Part shown: piece by piece, positions 1 to 6,361 of the stretch
Position numbering within the stretch: the stretch's first letter is position 1
How the letters are laid out: every line of letters begins with the position of its first letter
NCBI GenBank assembly: GCA_937990205.1
Contig: CALKRO010000037.1
Location: 1 to 10,524 of the forward strand
DNA from: an uncultured Candidatus Saccharibacteria bacterium
GTDB lineage: Bacteria > Patescibacteriota > Saccharimonadia > Saccharimonadales > Saccharimonadaceae
Length of the DNA stretch: 10,524 nt
Reading direction: 5' to 3'
Translations under genes and position numbers: made by a program
The notes under the pieces: generated by a model
The model's input: the letters and a program-made list of their open reading frames with translations, nothing else
Told to the model about the DNA's origin: nothing
Databases searched by the model: none

Positions 1-558
1 ATTTTCTCCGCCTTAGTCTATGTTTTAAGTTTTCTTTTTCTCCTCCTCACCTTTAAGCACCTAAAACCACTTAGGGCTCCGGTCACCCGTAATGAGCTTG
101 GATTTAAGGATTTAGTCACTTTCTCGGATATCGGCCTCGCCATTGCCGGCCTTTTTGGCTATCTAACTTTTTCTGCCATCCTTACCGCACTTTTCTCCGT
201 TTTCCCATGGTTCAACCTTACAGAGAACCAACCACTCCTCTATTCAACCCTAATCTCACCACTTAACAAAGTCTTTGCGGCCATTGCCCTGGTAGTAGTT
301 GGGCCAATTCTCGAAGAGGTTATTTACCGCGGACTAATCTACGGTAAGCTTCGCAAAAAACATTCTCTAATTACTTCGATTTTGATCGTTTCCATTCTCT
401 TCGGCTTTCTCCATGGACAATGGAACGTAGGCGTCGACGTCTTCGCACTCAGCGTGGTCGCCTGCTTGATGCGCGAAACCACAGGCACTATCTATGCCGG
501 AATTATACTACATATGTTAAAAAACACCATTGCTTTTTATTTTCTATTTATGGCCTAA
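1..558 (+). CDS. CPBP (CAAX/Abi-type) family intramembrane metalloprotease, 5' end missing
   Basis: The reading frame is open from the first base to a TAA at 556-558, giving 185 residues; the start lies upstream of the window. The protein is strongly hydrophobic with several probable membrane helices. It carries the three signatures of the CPBP (CAAX protease and bacteriocin-processing) family. These are a glutamate pair in EEVIYR (visible residues 105-110), FGFLHG (134-139) with the metal-ligand-type His138, and a final HMLKN (171-175) matching the HxxxN/D motif. Members are membrane-embedded glutamate proteases related to Rce1 that cut substrates within or near the bilayer. Bacterial substrates are mostly unknown and include bacteriocin-maturation or immunity roles. 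All catalytic motifs are present, so the enzyme looks active. The gene converges on greA, and nothing in the context points to a substrate. Family assignment is secure; the biological role is not. Confidence 0.88.
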   Translation: MFSALVYVLSFLFLLLTFKHLKPLRAPVTRNELGFKDLVTFSDIGLAIAGLFGYLTFSAILTALFSVFPWFNLTENQPLLYSTLISPLNKVFAAIALVVVGPILEEVIYRGLIYGKLRKKHSLITSILIVSILFGFLHGQWNVGVDVFALSVVACLMRETTGTIYAGIILHMLKNTIAFYFLFMA

Positions 559-585
559 TACTAGCCTTAATTAAATAAATATATT

Positions 586-614
586 AAAAAAGAGGCCGTT
601 CGGCCTCATTTTTT
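586..614. terminator. Bidirectional intrinsic terminator shared by the CPBP protease gene and greA
   Basis: A perfect 6-bp GC-rich stem, GAGGCC (592-597) and GGCCTC (602-607), closes a GTTC loop. It is preceded by six A (586-591) and followed by six T (609-614), so it reads as stem plus U-tract on both strands. It lies 34 bases after the protease stop and 15 bases beyond the greA stop on the opposite strand, the expected place for a terminator serving converging genes. Confidence 0.88.
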
Positions 615-628
615 AAAATAACCAAAGT

Positions 629-1075
629 TTAAGCAACTTCGAGAATTTCACCCTTATTTCCATTTGGTAGAGTATATTCATCACCCTCTTTTTTACCAAT
701 TAAAGCTTTACCAATTGGTGAAATATCTGAGATACGACCATTCAATGGATCGGCCTCCACGGCGCCCACGATAGAATAAGTATGCTCTTTACCAAGCATC
801 TTAATTTTCACTGTCGAACCTACGGCGATTTTACCGCCCTTCGCGGCCTTAATGATTTCGGCATTCTTCAAGATTTCTTGAATTTCCAAAATTCGACTTT
901 CTACCTGGCGTTGTTCCGCACGAGCATCAGAATATTCCTGATTTTCCTTCAAGTCACCAAAGGAACGGGCGGTAGCCAAACGATCGGCGATTGCTGGACG
1001 CATTTTAATCAGACTTTTCAACTCATTCTCAAGATTTTTCTTACCATCTTGAGTTAAACTTACTGTTTTTTTCAT
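629..1075 (-). CDS. greA: Transcription elongation factor GreA
   Basis: GreA binds the secondary channel of RNA polymerase and stimulates cleavage of backtracked RNA 3' ends, freeing stalled complexes. The product has 148 residues, close to the usual 155-160. The N-terminal coiled coil (about residues 8-75) has the acidic tip GDLKENQEYSDA at 40-51. Asp41 and Glu44 fall exactly where the catalytic-tip residues lie in E. coli GreA. The C-terminal FKBP-like domain ends with ISDISPIGKALIGKKEGD (115-132), a hallmark of the family. This is the only - strand gene, diverging from proS. No good Shine-Dalgarno precedes the ATG. A possible -10 (TATATT on the - strand, plus positions 1103-1108) would give a leader of about 20 bases, but no -35 is convincing. 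The stop is TAA. Identity is very secure. Confidence 0.97.
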   Translation of the reverse strand: MKKTVSLTQDGKKNLENELKSLIKMRPAIADRLATARSFGDLKENQEYSDARAEQRQVESRILEIQEILKNAEIIKAAKGGKIAVGSTVKIKMLGKEHTYSIVGAVEADPLNGRISDISPIGKALIGKKEGDEYTLPNGNKGEILEVA

Positions 1076-1177
1076 AGGAATAAAAAATACAATCTTTCTT
1101 TTAATATAATTACTTCATTAAAAAATACACGAAGCCCCAAAAAATGTCAACTTATCTCTGTTATTTTCATTTTTCTG

Positions 1178-1186
1178 TGATACAAT
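1178..1186 (+). promoter_or_regulatory. Extended -10 promoter for proS
   Basis: TGATACAAT matches the extended -10 form TGnTATAAT with one mismatch in the hexamer (1181-1186). It sits in the 145-base divergent spacer between greA and proS, about 35 bases before the proS ATG, which predicts a leader of roughly 28 bases. No clear -35 is visible at normal spacing, as is common for extended -10 promoters. Closely similar elements precede frr and secA, which supports the call. The rest of the spacer is AT-rich with no structured leader. Confidence 0.65.
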
Positions 1187-1220
1187 TAGAATATTATTAT
1201 TTAAACAGGAAAGGTAAAGG

Positions 1221-2450
1221 ATGAAGTTAAGTCAATCATTTATCAAGACCTTCCGTGAAGTAGGAAAAGAAGAAACCAGCCGCAACGCTGAACTTCTCAT
1301 CCGCGCTGGCTACATTTACAAGGAAATGGCCGGTGTTTATGACTTCTTACCACTCGGATTGATCACATTAAACAAAATTCAAGACATCATCCGTGACGAA
1401 CTCGATGCTATCGGTTGTCAGGAGATGCAAATGACTGCGCTTCAGAACCCCGAATCCTGGGTCAAAACTGATCGCTGGCGCGATGATGTAATCGATGTCT
1501 GGTTCAAGACTAAGCTCAATGCCGGCGGTGAATTGGGTCTTGCTCCTACTCACGAAGAGCCACTCACCAATTTGATGACCAAGTACATCTCTTCCTACAA
1601 GGACCTCCCAGTCTACGTCTACCAATTCCAAACCAAGTTCCGAAACGAACTTCGTGCCAAATCTGGTATTCTCCGTACTCGCGAATTCCTTATGAAAGAT
1701 CTTTACAGCTTCTCGACCGATAAAGAATCTCACGAGAAGTTCTACCACGAAGTCGAAGAGGCCTACAAGCGCATCTATGTCCGTCTCGGTCTTGGTGATT
1801 GTACCTACGAAACTTACGCTTCTGGTGGCGCTTTCTCTAAGTATAGTCACGAATTCCAGACTATCACTCCAGTTGGTGAAGACGTTATTTATTTCAACGA
1901 TGATAAGTCTATTGTCTTGAACGAAGAAGTCGTAATCGATGAAGTTCTAAATGACCTCGGCGTTAAGAAGGAAGACCTTCATTCTACCGCCGCCGCCGAA
2001 GTTGGTAATATCTTTACTCTCAGCTACAAATTCTCTGATCCAATCGGCCTCAAATACGACGATAGGGAAGGCGAAAAGAAGACCGTCTTCATGGGTAGCT
2101 ATGGTATCGGTGTTTCTCGCGTTATGGGCGTAATTGCTGAAAAGTTTGCTGATGAAAAAGGTCTCGTTTGGCCAGAAAATATCGCACCTTTCAAGTATTA
2201 CTTGATCGGTCTTGGCGATGAAGCCGCTAAGCTTACCAACGAGCTTCACGATGCTCACCGTAAGGAAATCCTTCTTGATGATCGCGATATGCGCATCGGT
2301 GAAAAACTTACCGATTCTGAACTTCTTGGTATCCCTTACCGCGTAGTAATTTCGGAAAAAACCTTGGAGAATAACCAAGTCGAAATCACCGACCGTAAGA
2401 CTGGCGAAACCAAGCTTATCGGCCTCGAAGAATTCAAGAATTCACTCTAA
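1221..2450 (+). CDS. proS: Prolyl-tRNA synthetase, compact form without the INS editing domain
   Basis: This class II enzyme activates proline with ATP and charges tRNA-Pro in the cytoplasm. Motif 1 spans about residues 43-75. An APTHEEPLT block (108-116) follows. Motif 2 is FRNELRAKSGILRTREFLMKD (140-160), and motif 3 is MGSYGIGVSR (291-300) with its conserved Arg. The anticodon-binding domain runs from about 318 to the end and includes LLDDRDMRIGEKL (351-363). At 409 residues it is far shorter than the roughly 570-residue bacterial ProRS. Only about 125 residues separate motif 2 from motif 3, so the INS editing domain that clears Ala-tRNA-Pro in E. coli-type enzymes is absent. The same architecture is known from alphaproteobacterial ProRS. 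The ATG follows AGGAAAGG (1207-1214) at good spacing. The gene is transcribed alone between its own promoter and a terminator. Confidence 0.97.
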   Translation: MKLSQSFIKTFREVGKEETSRNAELLIRAGYIYKEMAGVYDFLPLGLITLNKIQDIIRDELDAIGCQEMQMTALQNPESWVKTDRWRDDVIDVWFKTKLNAGGELGLAPTHEEPLTNLMTKYISSYKDLPVYVYQFQTKFRNELRAKSGILRTREFLMKDLYSFSTDKESHEKFYHEVEEAYKRIYVRLGLGDCTYETYASGGAFSKYSHEFQTITPVGEDVIYFNDDKSIVLNEEVVIDEVLNDLGVKKEDLHSTAAAEVGNIFTLSYKFSDPIGLKYDDREGEKKTVFMGSYGIGVSRVMGVIAEKFADEKGLVWPENIAPFKYYLIGLGDEAAKLTNELHDAHRKEILLDDRDMRIGEKLTDSELLGIPYRVVISEKTLENNQVEITDRKTGETKLIGLEEFKNSL

Positions 2451-2455
2451 AAGTT

Positions 2456-2483
2456 AAATACCCCGAATCAGGGGTATTTTTCT
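2456..2483 (+). terminator. Intrinsic terminator after proS
   Basis: A perfect 9-bp stem pairs AAATACCCC (2456-2464) with GGGGTATTT (2471-2479) around a 6-base GAATCA loop. It runs into a T/C-rich tract starting TTTTTCTCTC. It begins 6 bases after the proS stop and separates proS from the frr cluster. The tract is interrupted by C residues, so some readthrough is plausible. Confidence 0.82.
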
Positions 2484-2491
2484 CTCTGATG

Positions 2492-2500
2492 TGATAAAAT
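2492..2500 (+). promoter_or_regulatory. Extended -10 promoter for the frr-lysS-serS-hpf cluster
   Basis: TGATAAAAT matches TGnTATAAT with one mismatch in the hexamer (2495-2500), 26 bases before the frr ATG, predicting a leader of about 19 bases. The region where a -35 would sit (around 2472-2477) is the 3' arm of the proS terminator and has no TTGACA-like sequence. The promoter would therefore depend on the extended -10. The same TGATAAAAT core recurs before secA. Confidence 0.68.
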
Positions 2501-2525
2501 ATAGATAAGTATATAAGGAAAAATT

Positions 2526-3071
2526 ATGTTTGATAACACCGAATATAAAATTGCATTTCAAGCCGTCATCGACCGCTTCCAACAAGAACTCAAAAAAGTT
2601 CGTACTGGTCGCGCTCATCCAGACATGCTTTCCAGTATCAAGGTCGAAGCTTACGGTCAATACATGCCACTTAATCAAGTAGCCAATGTCACCATTGCTG
2701 ATGCCACCATGCTTTTAATTACTCCATTTGATCCATCCACCATTGCCGGTATCTCTAATGCAATTCGCGCTGATCAAACTCTCAACCTCAACCCAGCTGA
2801 CGACGGTCGCGTAATTCGTGTCCCAGTGCCACCACTCACCGAAGAGCGCCGTAAGGAAATTGTCAAAACCACCTCACAGAAAATCGAAGAAGCTAAGGTG
2901 GCTCTCCGTAAAATCCGTGACGACGCTAGAAAAGAACTCAAGTCTATTGAAGATCTCTCCGAAGATATTAAGAAACGCAGCGAAAAAGAAATTGACGACC
3001 TCACCAAAGATTTCAGCGCTAAAATCGACGAACTCTTCAAGGCTAAAGAAGCCGAAATTATGAAAATCTAA
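2526..3071 (+). CDS. frr: Ribosome recycling factor
   Basis: RRF acts with EF-G to split post-termination ribosomes into subunits. The 181-residue length matches the usual 185. The sequence follows the family throughout. VRTGRAHPDML (25-35) is the conserved RTGRA segment of the three-helix domain. PLNQVANVTI (48-57) and a GRVIRVPVPPLTEERRKEIVK-like block (about 93-113) lead into the long charged helices ending in EAEIMKI. An AAGGA Shine-Dalgarno (2515-2519) precedes the ATG by 6 bases. It heads the cluster with lysS 15 bases downstream, so the two are almost certainly cotranscribed. Nothing is truncated or unusual. Confidence 0.97.
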   Translation: MFDNTEYKIAFQAVIDRFQQELKKVRTGRAHPDMLSSIKVEAYGQYMPLNQVANVTIADATMLLITPFDPSTIAGISNAIRADQTLNLNPADDGRVIRVPVPPLTEERRKEIVKTTSQKIEEAKVALRKIRDDARKELKSIEDLSEDIKKRSEKEIDDLTKDFSAKIDELFKAKEAEIMKI

Positions 3072-3086
3072 TCAACAAGAAAAATT

Positions 3087-4610
3087 ATGGCTACATTAAA
3101 CGACTACCGCAACGAACGACTTAAAAAACTTACCACTTTAAAGGAGATGGGAATCAATCCTTATCCTTCTCATTCCGATCGCAACACCAAGATTTCTGAA
3201 ATTTTGGATAATTTTGCAAAACTCGATGGCAAACAGGTCGTTATCGCGGGTCGCATTGTCGCCATTCGTAGCTTTGGCAAGCTCGCCTTCGTTAAAATTC
3301 GTGATTATTTCGGTGAAATTCAACTCTTCATGAAACAGGACGAAACTCCAGAAGGCCTTATCGGCACCAAACAGCTCAAACTTCTCGACACCGGTGATTT
3401 TATCGAAGCCGAAGGTCTGGTTGGTAAGTCTCAAACTGGCGAAATTTCACTTTTCACTAATTACGTGAAGCTTCTCACCAAAACCCTTCGCCCAATGCCG
3501 GGTCGCGATGGTTTTACCAATAAAGAGGAGCGTTACCGTCGTCGCTATGTCGATATGAATGTTAACCCCGAGGTTCGTGAGCGCATGATTCGTCGCAGTA
3601 AATTCTGGCAAGCCACCCGTGATTTCATGAATATGCACGGTTTTATCGAAGTGAACACTCCAGTTCTCGAACATACCACCGGTGGCGCCGATGCTACGCC
3701 TTTTGTTACTCATATGGATGCCCTAGGTGAAGATTTTTACCTTCGTATTTCTCAAGAATTACCGTTAAAGCGCTTACTCGGTGCTGGCTTTGAAAAAGTC
3801 TACGATATCGGCCCGCGCTTCCGTAACGAAGGTGTCGATGATGAACACCTACCAGAGCACATCGCCTTCGAATCTTATGCCGCTTACGAGGATTATCAAG
3901 ATGGCATGGATTTTTACGAAGAAATGATTAAATATGTTGCCGAAAAAACTTGGGGTACCCTTAAATTCCAGGTTAATGGTTTTGATATCGACCTTTCTAA
4001 TAAATGGCCACGCATCAAATATGCCGACCTGATTCGCGAAGAGTTTGATATTGACGTTTTCAATCCAAATCGCGCTAAAATCACCGAAATTTTAAGAACA
4101 CACGGCGTCGAAGTTACTGCCGCACAGGCCGATTCACGTCTTATCGACAACCTCTGGAAGCTAATTCGTAAAAAATCTGGCGGACCATTCTGGTTAATCG
4201 AGGAGCCGCTCTCACTCTCGCCTCTCGCTAAAATTTCTCCAGAAAATCCTCTAGTTACTGAACGCTTCCACCCTATTATTGCTGGTACCGAAATGGGTAA
4301 CGGTTACTCTGAGTTAAACGATCCACTCGATCAGCTCGCTCGCTTCGAAGAACAACAAGCCATGCGCGATGGCGGCGACAGTGAAGCTCAAATGCTCGAC
4401 CAAGATTTCGTCGAAATGCTCGAATACGGCATGCCACCAGCCTGTGGTTGGGGTAACTCCGAACGTAATTTCTGGCTACTTGAAGGCGTCTCCGGCCGCG
4501 AGGCCGTCCCATTCCCAATCATTAAGCGCCGCGCCAATTCTGAAAATACTTCCGAATCTGAAGAATCAAAGACCTCCGAAGATTCCGCCGAATCTTCCAC
4601 TCACGCATAA
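3087..4610 (+). CDS. lysS: Lysyl-tRNA synthetase (class II) with altered motifs 2/3 and an acidic tail
   Basis: This enzyme charges tRNA-Lys in the cytoplasm. Its 507 residues are near the usual 490-510. An OB-fold anticodon-binding domain (about 50-130) precedes the class II core with motif 1 FIEVNTPVLE (186-195) and motif 2 FRNEG (245-249). The lysine-pocket residues known from E. coli LysU are kept: Glu224, Glu262, Tyr264, Asn405, Tyr407 (Phe in LysU) and Glu409 in the GNGYSELNDP block. Two ATP-side features depart from the family. The usual HNPEF of motif 2 reads HLPEH (254-258), and the usual GxGIGIDR of motif 3 reads GWGNSER (454-460), with the Arg retained. After FPIIKRR, where most LysRS end, comes a 25-residue tail (483-507) made mainly of Ser, Glu, Asp, Asn and Thr. 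The gene follows frr by 15 bases without a strong Shine-Dalgarno, suggesting coupled translation. The name is secure; full activity is inferred. Confidence 0.93.
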   Translation: MATLNDYRNERLKKLTTLKEMGINPYPSHSDRNTKISEILDNFAKLDGKQVVIAGRIVAIRSFGKLAFVKIRDYFGEIQLFMKQDETPEGLIGTKQLKLLDTGDFIEAEGLVGKSQTGEISLFTNYVKLLTKTLRPMPGRDGFTNKEERYRRRYVDMNVNPEVRERMIRRSKFWQATRDFMNMHGFIEVNTPVLEHTTGGADATPFVTHMDALGEDFYLRISQELPLKRLLGAGFEKVYDIGPRFRNEGVDDEHLPEHIAFESYAAYEDYQDGMDFYEEMIKYVAEKTWGTLKFQVNGFDIDLSNKWPRIKYADLIREEFDIDVFNPNRAKITEILRTHGVEVTAAQADSRLIDNLWKLIRKKSGGPFWLIEEPLSLSPLAKISPENPLVTERFHPIIAGTEMGNGYSELNDPLDQLARFEEQQAMRDGGDSEAQMLDQDFVEMLEYGMPPACGWGNSERNFWLLEGVSGREAVPFPIIKRRANSENTSESEESKTSEDSAESSTHA

Positions 4611-4619
4611 TTCAGAATT
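4536..4619 (+). repeat. Nested inverted repeats across the lysS tail and stop codon
   Basis: A perfect 9-bp outer pair, AATTCTGAA (4536-4544) and TTCAGAATT (4611-4619), brackets the segment coding the acidic LysRS tail and its stop. Inside it a perfect 8-bp hairpin, GAAGATTC (4578-4585) and GAATCTTC (4590-4597), closes a CGCC loop. No T-tract follows, so it is not a standard terminator. It could slow polymerase or stabilise mRNA, or it may be a by-product of repeated Glu (GAA) and Ser (TCT/TCC) codons. Confidence 0.5.
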
Positions 4620-4659
4620 CAAAATCGTTAACTAAAATTATTAAAGAAAAGAGGTAAAA

Positions 4660-5904
4660 ATGTTGGACATTAATTTCATCCGCAACAACAAAGAGCTCGT
4701 CGAACATTCCATCAAAGAAAAAATGTACAAAAACGTCAATCTTGATGAAATTCTCGCCTTGGATGACCAAAGAAAGACTCTCCTTCAACAAGTTGAAGCC
4801 TTGCGCAAAGAGCGCAATGATAATACCGCCAAAATGAAAAATGGCAAACCTAGCGACGAGCTAATCGCCAAAGGTAAGGAAATCAAAGAAAAACTTAGCG
4901 CCCTCGAAGCCGATCTTTCTAATTTTGAAAAAGAATTAAATCTTAAACTCAAAACCGTCCCTAATGTGATTTTTGACGACGTGCCACTCGGTGACGAATC
5001 GGCCAGCGTCGAAGTCAAAAAATGGGGTGAATGCAAAACTGCTGGTGTCGATCACCTCGACTATGCCATCTCTCGTGACTGGGTCGATTTCGAACGTGGT
5101 GCCAAAGTAGCCGGCGCCAAATTCTACTATGTCAAAGGTGGTCTAGCCCTGCTCGAAAATGCCCTAATTCAATTCGGCATCAAAAAAATCGTCGAACATG
5201 GCTTCACTCTCATGGATGTGCCTGATTTAGTCAATTCTCGCGTGATCGAAGGTACTGGCTTCGCTCCACGTAGCTCTGAACAAAGCGACGAATATTACAT
5301 CGAAGGGGAAGACCTCGCCCTTATTGCCACCGCCGAAATGCCAATCACCGGCTATCATATGGACGAAATTATCGACGAAGATAAACTCCCACTTTTCTAT
5401 GCTGGTTTTTCGGCCTGTTTCCGCAAGGAAGCTGGTGCCTACGGCAAGCACACTCGTGGCCTCTTCCGCGTACATCAATTCAATAAACTTGAGATGTACT
5501 CCTTCTGTGCTCCTGAACAAAGTAAAGAAATTCATGAAAAACTTCGCGCCATCGAGGAAGAAATCTGGCAGGAAATTGGTATCCCATATCACGTTATTAA
5601 TATCGCCGCCGGTGACCTTGGCGCACCAGCTGCCAAAAAATACGACATTGAATACTGGTCTCCAGTTGATCAAAAATACCGTGAAATCACCAGCTGCTCG
5701 AACTGCACCGACTTCCAAGCTCGCGGACTTAATATTCGCGTTCGTCGCAAGGATGGCACCGTCGAAGTACTTCACACCTTGAATGGTACCGCCATCTCTC
5801 TCGCCCGCACCATGGTAGCGGTTATCGAAAACTTCGCCGAAGAAGGTGGTAAGCTTCGCGTCCCAGCCGTCTTGCAGCCATACCTCGGTACAGACATGTT
5901 ATAA
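4660..5904 (+). CDS. serS: Seryl-tRNA synthetase
   Basis: This class II enzyme charges tRNA-Ser, and would also charge tRNA-Sec if one is present. The 414-residue product has the typical layout. An N-terminal antiparallel coiled coil that grips the long variable arm of tRNA-Ser covers about residues 28-100 and is rich in Lys, Glu and Leu. The catalytic core has TAEMPIT (224-230, usually TAEVPLT). Motif 2 is FRKEAGAYGKHTRGLFRVHQF (254-274). A conserved ITSCSNCTDFQARG block (343-356) follows, and motif 3 is LNGTAISLARTMVAVIENF (374-392). The ATG follows GAGGT (4651-4655) at 5-base spacing. The 49-base gap after lysS has no terminator or convincing promoter, so it should be cotranscribed with frr and lysS. 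The final codons overlap a -10-like element for hpf. Nothing is missing. Confidence 0.97.
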   Translation: MLDINFIRNNKELVEHSIKEKMYKNVNLDEILALDDQRKTLLQQVEALRKERNDNTAKMKNGKPSDELIAKGKEIKEKLSALEADLSNFEKELNLKLKTVPNVIFDDVPLGDESASVEVKKWGECKTAGVDHLDYAISRDWVDFERGAKVAGAKFYYVKGGLALLENALIQFGIKKIVEHGFTLMDVPDLVNSRVIEGTGFAPRSSEQSDEYYIEGEDLALIATAEMPITGYHMDEIIDEDKLPLFYAGFSACFRKEAGAYGKHTRGLFRVHQFNKLEMYSFCAPEQSKEIHEKLRAIEEEIWQEIGIPYHVINIAAGDLGAPAAKKYDIEYWSPVDQKYREITSCSNCTDFQARGLNIRVRRKDGTVEVLHTLNGTAISLARTMVAVIENFAEEGGKLRVPAVLQPYLGTDML

Positions 5905-5905
5905 T
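5897..5905 (+). promoter_or_regulatory. Possible internal extended -10 for hpf, overlapping the serS stop
   Basis: TGTTATAAT is a perfect match to TGnTATAAT and contains the serS stop codon TAA. If used, transcription would start near 5911-5913, right at the hpf ribosome binding site, leaving a leader of only about 11 bases. No -35 is evident at standard spacing. The match is exact, but the very short leader and the constraint of coding sequence keep confidence moderate. Confidence 0.42.
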
Positions 5906-5922
5906 AGCCATAAGGAGAAATT

Positions 5923-6291
5923 ATGATCGAAAAAATTGAAATTAGTGGTAGCAATTACAAAATTGAAGATAGTTTTCATAAATATGCCGTCAAACGTATC
6001 GGCAAACTCGACAAATACTTGCCACACGGCAGCAAAAAAGATGTGGTTGCCAAAATCGTCGTCACCGAAGTCGGACGCACTCACGGTAATAAATATGAAA
6101 TTTCTGCCGCCATGGAAATTCCAGGTGGTAAAGTTATCGCCGCTAAGGACGAGTGTTCCAATATTTTCGCCGGCATCGACATTATTGAGGCTAAGCTAAT
6201 GGGTCAAATTCGTCGTTACAAAATCGAGAGCACTCCACATCTTCGTCGTGGGGTCTTCTCCCGCTTTTTTGGTAAAAAATCCAATTCTTAA
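5923..6291 (+). CDS. hpf: Ribosome hibernation-promoting factor (short S30AE/YfiA-type)
   Basis: Proteins of this family bind the small subunit near the A and P sites and the decoding centre, and silence or dimerise ribosomes when growth slows. The 122 residues show the S30AE pattern. The N-terminal strand is IEISGSNYKIEDSFHKYAVKR-like (5-25), followed by IGKLDKYLPHG (26-36). A strand with KYEISAAMEIPGGKVIAAKDE (57-77) leads to NIFAGIDIIEAKLMGQIRRYK (80-100). It lacks the extra C-terminal dimerisation domain of long HPF and instead ends in a short basic tail (RRGVFSRFFGKK, 108-119). AAGGAG (5912-5917) lies 5 bases before the ATG, the strongest Shine-Dalgarno in the cluster. It is last in the frr-lysS-serS cluster, 18 bases after serS, and may also have its own promoter. 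Whether it acts as HPF or as YfiA/RaiA cannot be decided here. Confidence 0.9.
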   Translation: MIEKIEISGSNYKIEDSFHKYAVKRIGKLDKYLPHGSKKDVVAKIVVTEVGRTHGNKYEISAAMEIPGGKVIAAKDECSNIFAGIDIIEAKLMGQIRRYKIESTPHLRRGVFSRFFGKKSNS

Positions 6292-6311
6292 TTTTAACCT
6301 AAAATTAAGAA
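6285..6311 (+). repeat. Perfect 12-bp inverted repeat containing the hpf stop codon
   Basis: TTCTTAATTTTA (6285-6296) and its exact reverse complement TAAAATTAAGAA (6300-6311) flank a 3-base ACC loop. The left arm includes the last hpf codons and the TAA stop (6289-6291). It is AT-rich and lacks a following T-tract, so it is probably not the terminator itself, which lies just downstream. It could protect the mRNA 3' end, affect termination or act as a protein-binding site. Confidence 0.6.
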
Positions 6312-6325
6312 ACTAAAACTCAATT

Positions 6326-6360
6326 AAAAATACATGTTCTCTTAAAAACATGTATTTTTT
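6326..6360 (+). terminator. Intrinsic terminator after hpf
   Basis: An AT-rich stem pairs AAAAATACATGTT (6326-6338) with AACATGTATTTTT (6347-6359), 13 bp around an 8-base loop, and ends in six T (6355-6360). The A-rich and T-rich flanks would let it work in both directions, but no gene converges from the right. It closes the frr-lysS-serS-hpf cluster. The stem is low in GC, so strength is uncertain. Confidence 0.75.
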
Positions 6361-6361
6361 A

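Noticed and set aside
782..1057. Plus-strand open frame opposite greA
   Set aside because: GreA is unmistakable on the other strand, and this frame shows no family features.
1076..1220. T-box or other riboswitch before the synthetase gene proS
   Set aside because: The predicted leader is about 28 bases, far too short. The spacers before lysS (15 bases) and serS (49 bases) also cannot hold a T-box.
1368..2378. Long antisense open frames inside proS
   Set aside because: They mirror the codon pattern of proS, have no ribosome binding site and no recognisable domain.
2774..3063. Open frames on both strands overlapping frr
   Set aside because: They arise from the Lys/Glu-rich codon pattern of the RRF helices and have no independent support.
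4611..4659. Separate promoter for serS (TAAAAT near 4633)
   Set aside because: It has no TG extension and no -35, in an AT-rich gap with no terminator before it. Cotranscription with lysS is simpler.
5227..5782. Two long open frames (one per strand) inside serS
   Set aside because: Both overlap the catalytic core of serS completely; their composition is that of shifted or reversed serS codons.
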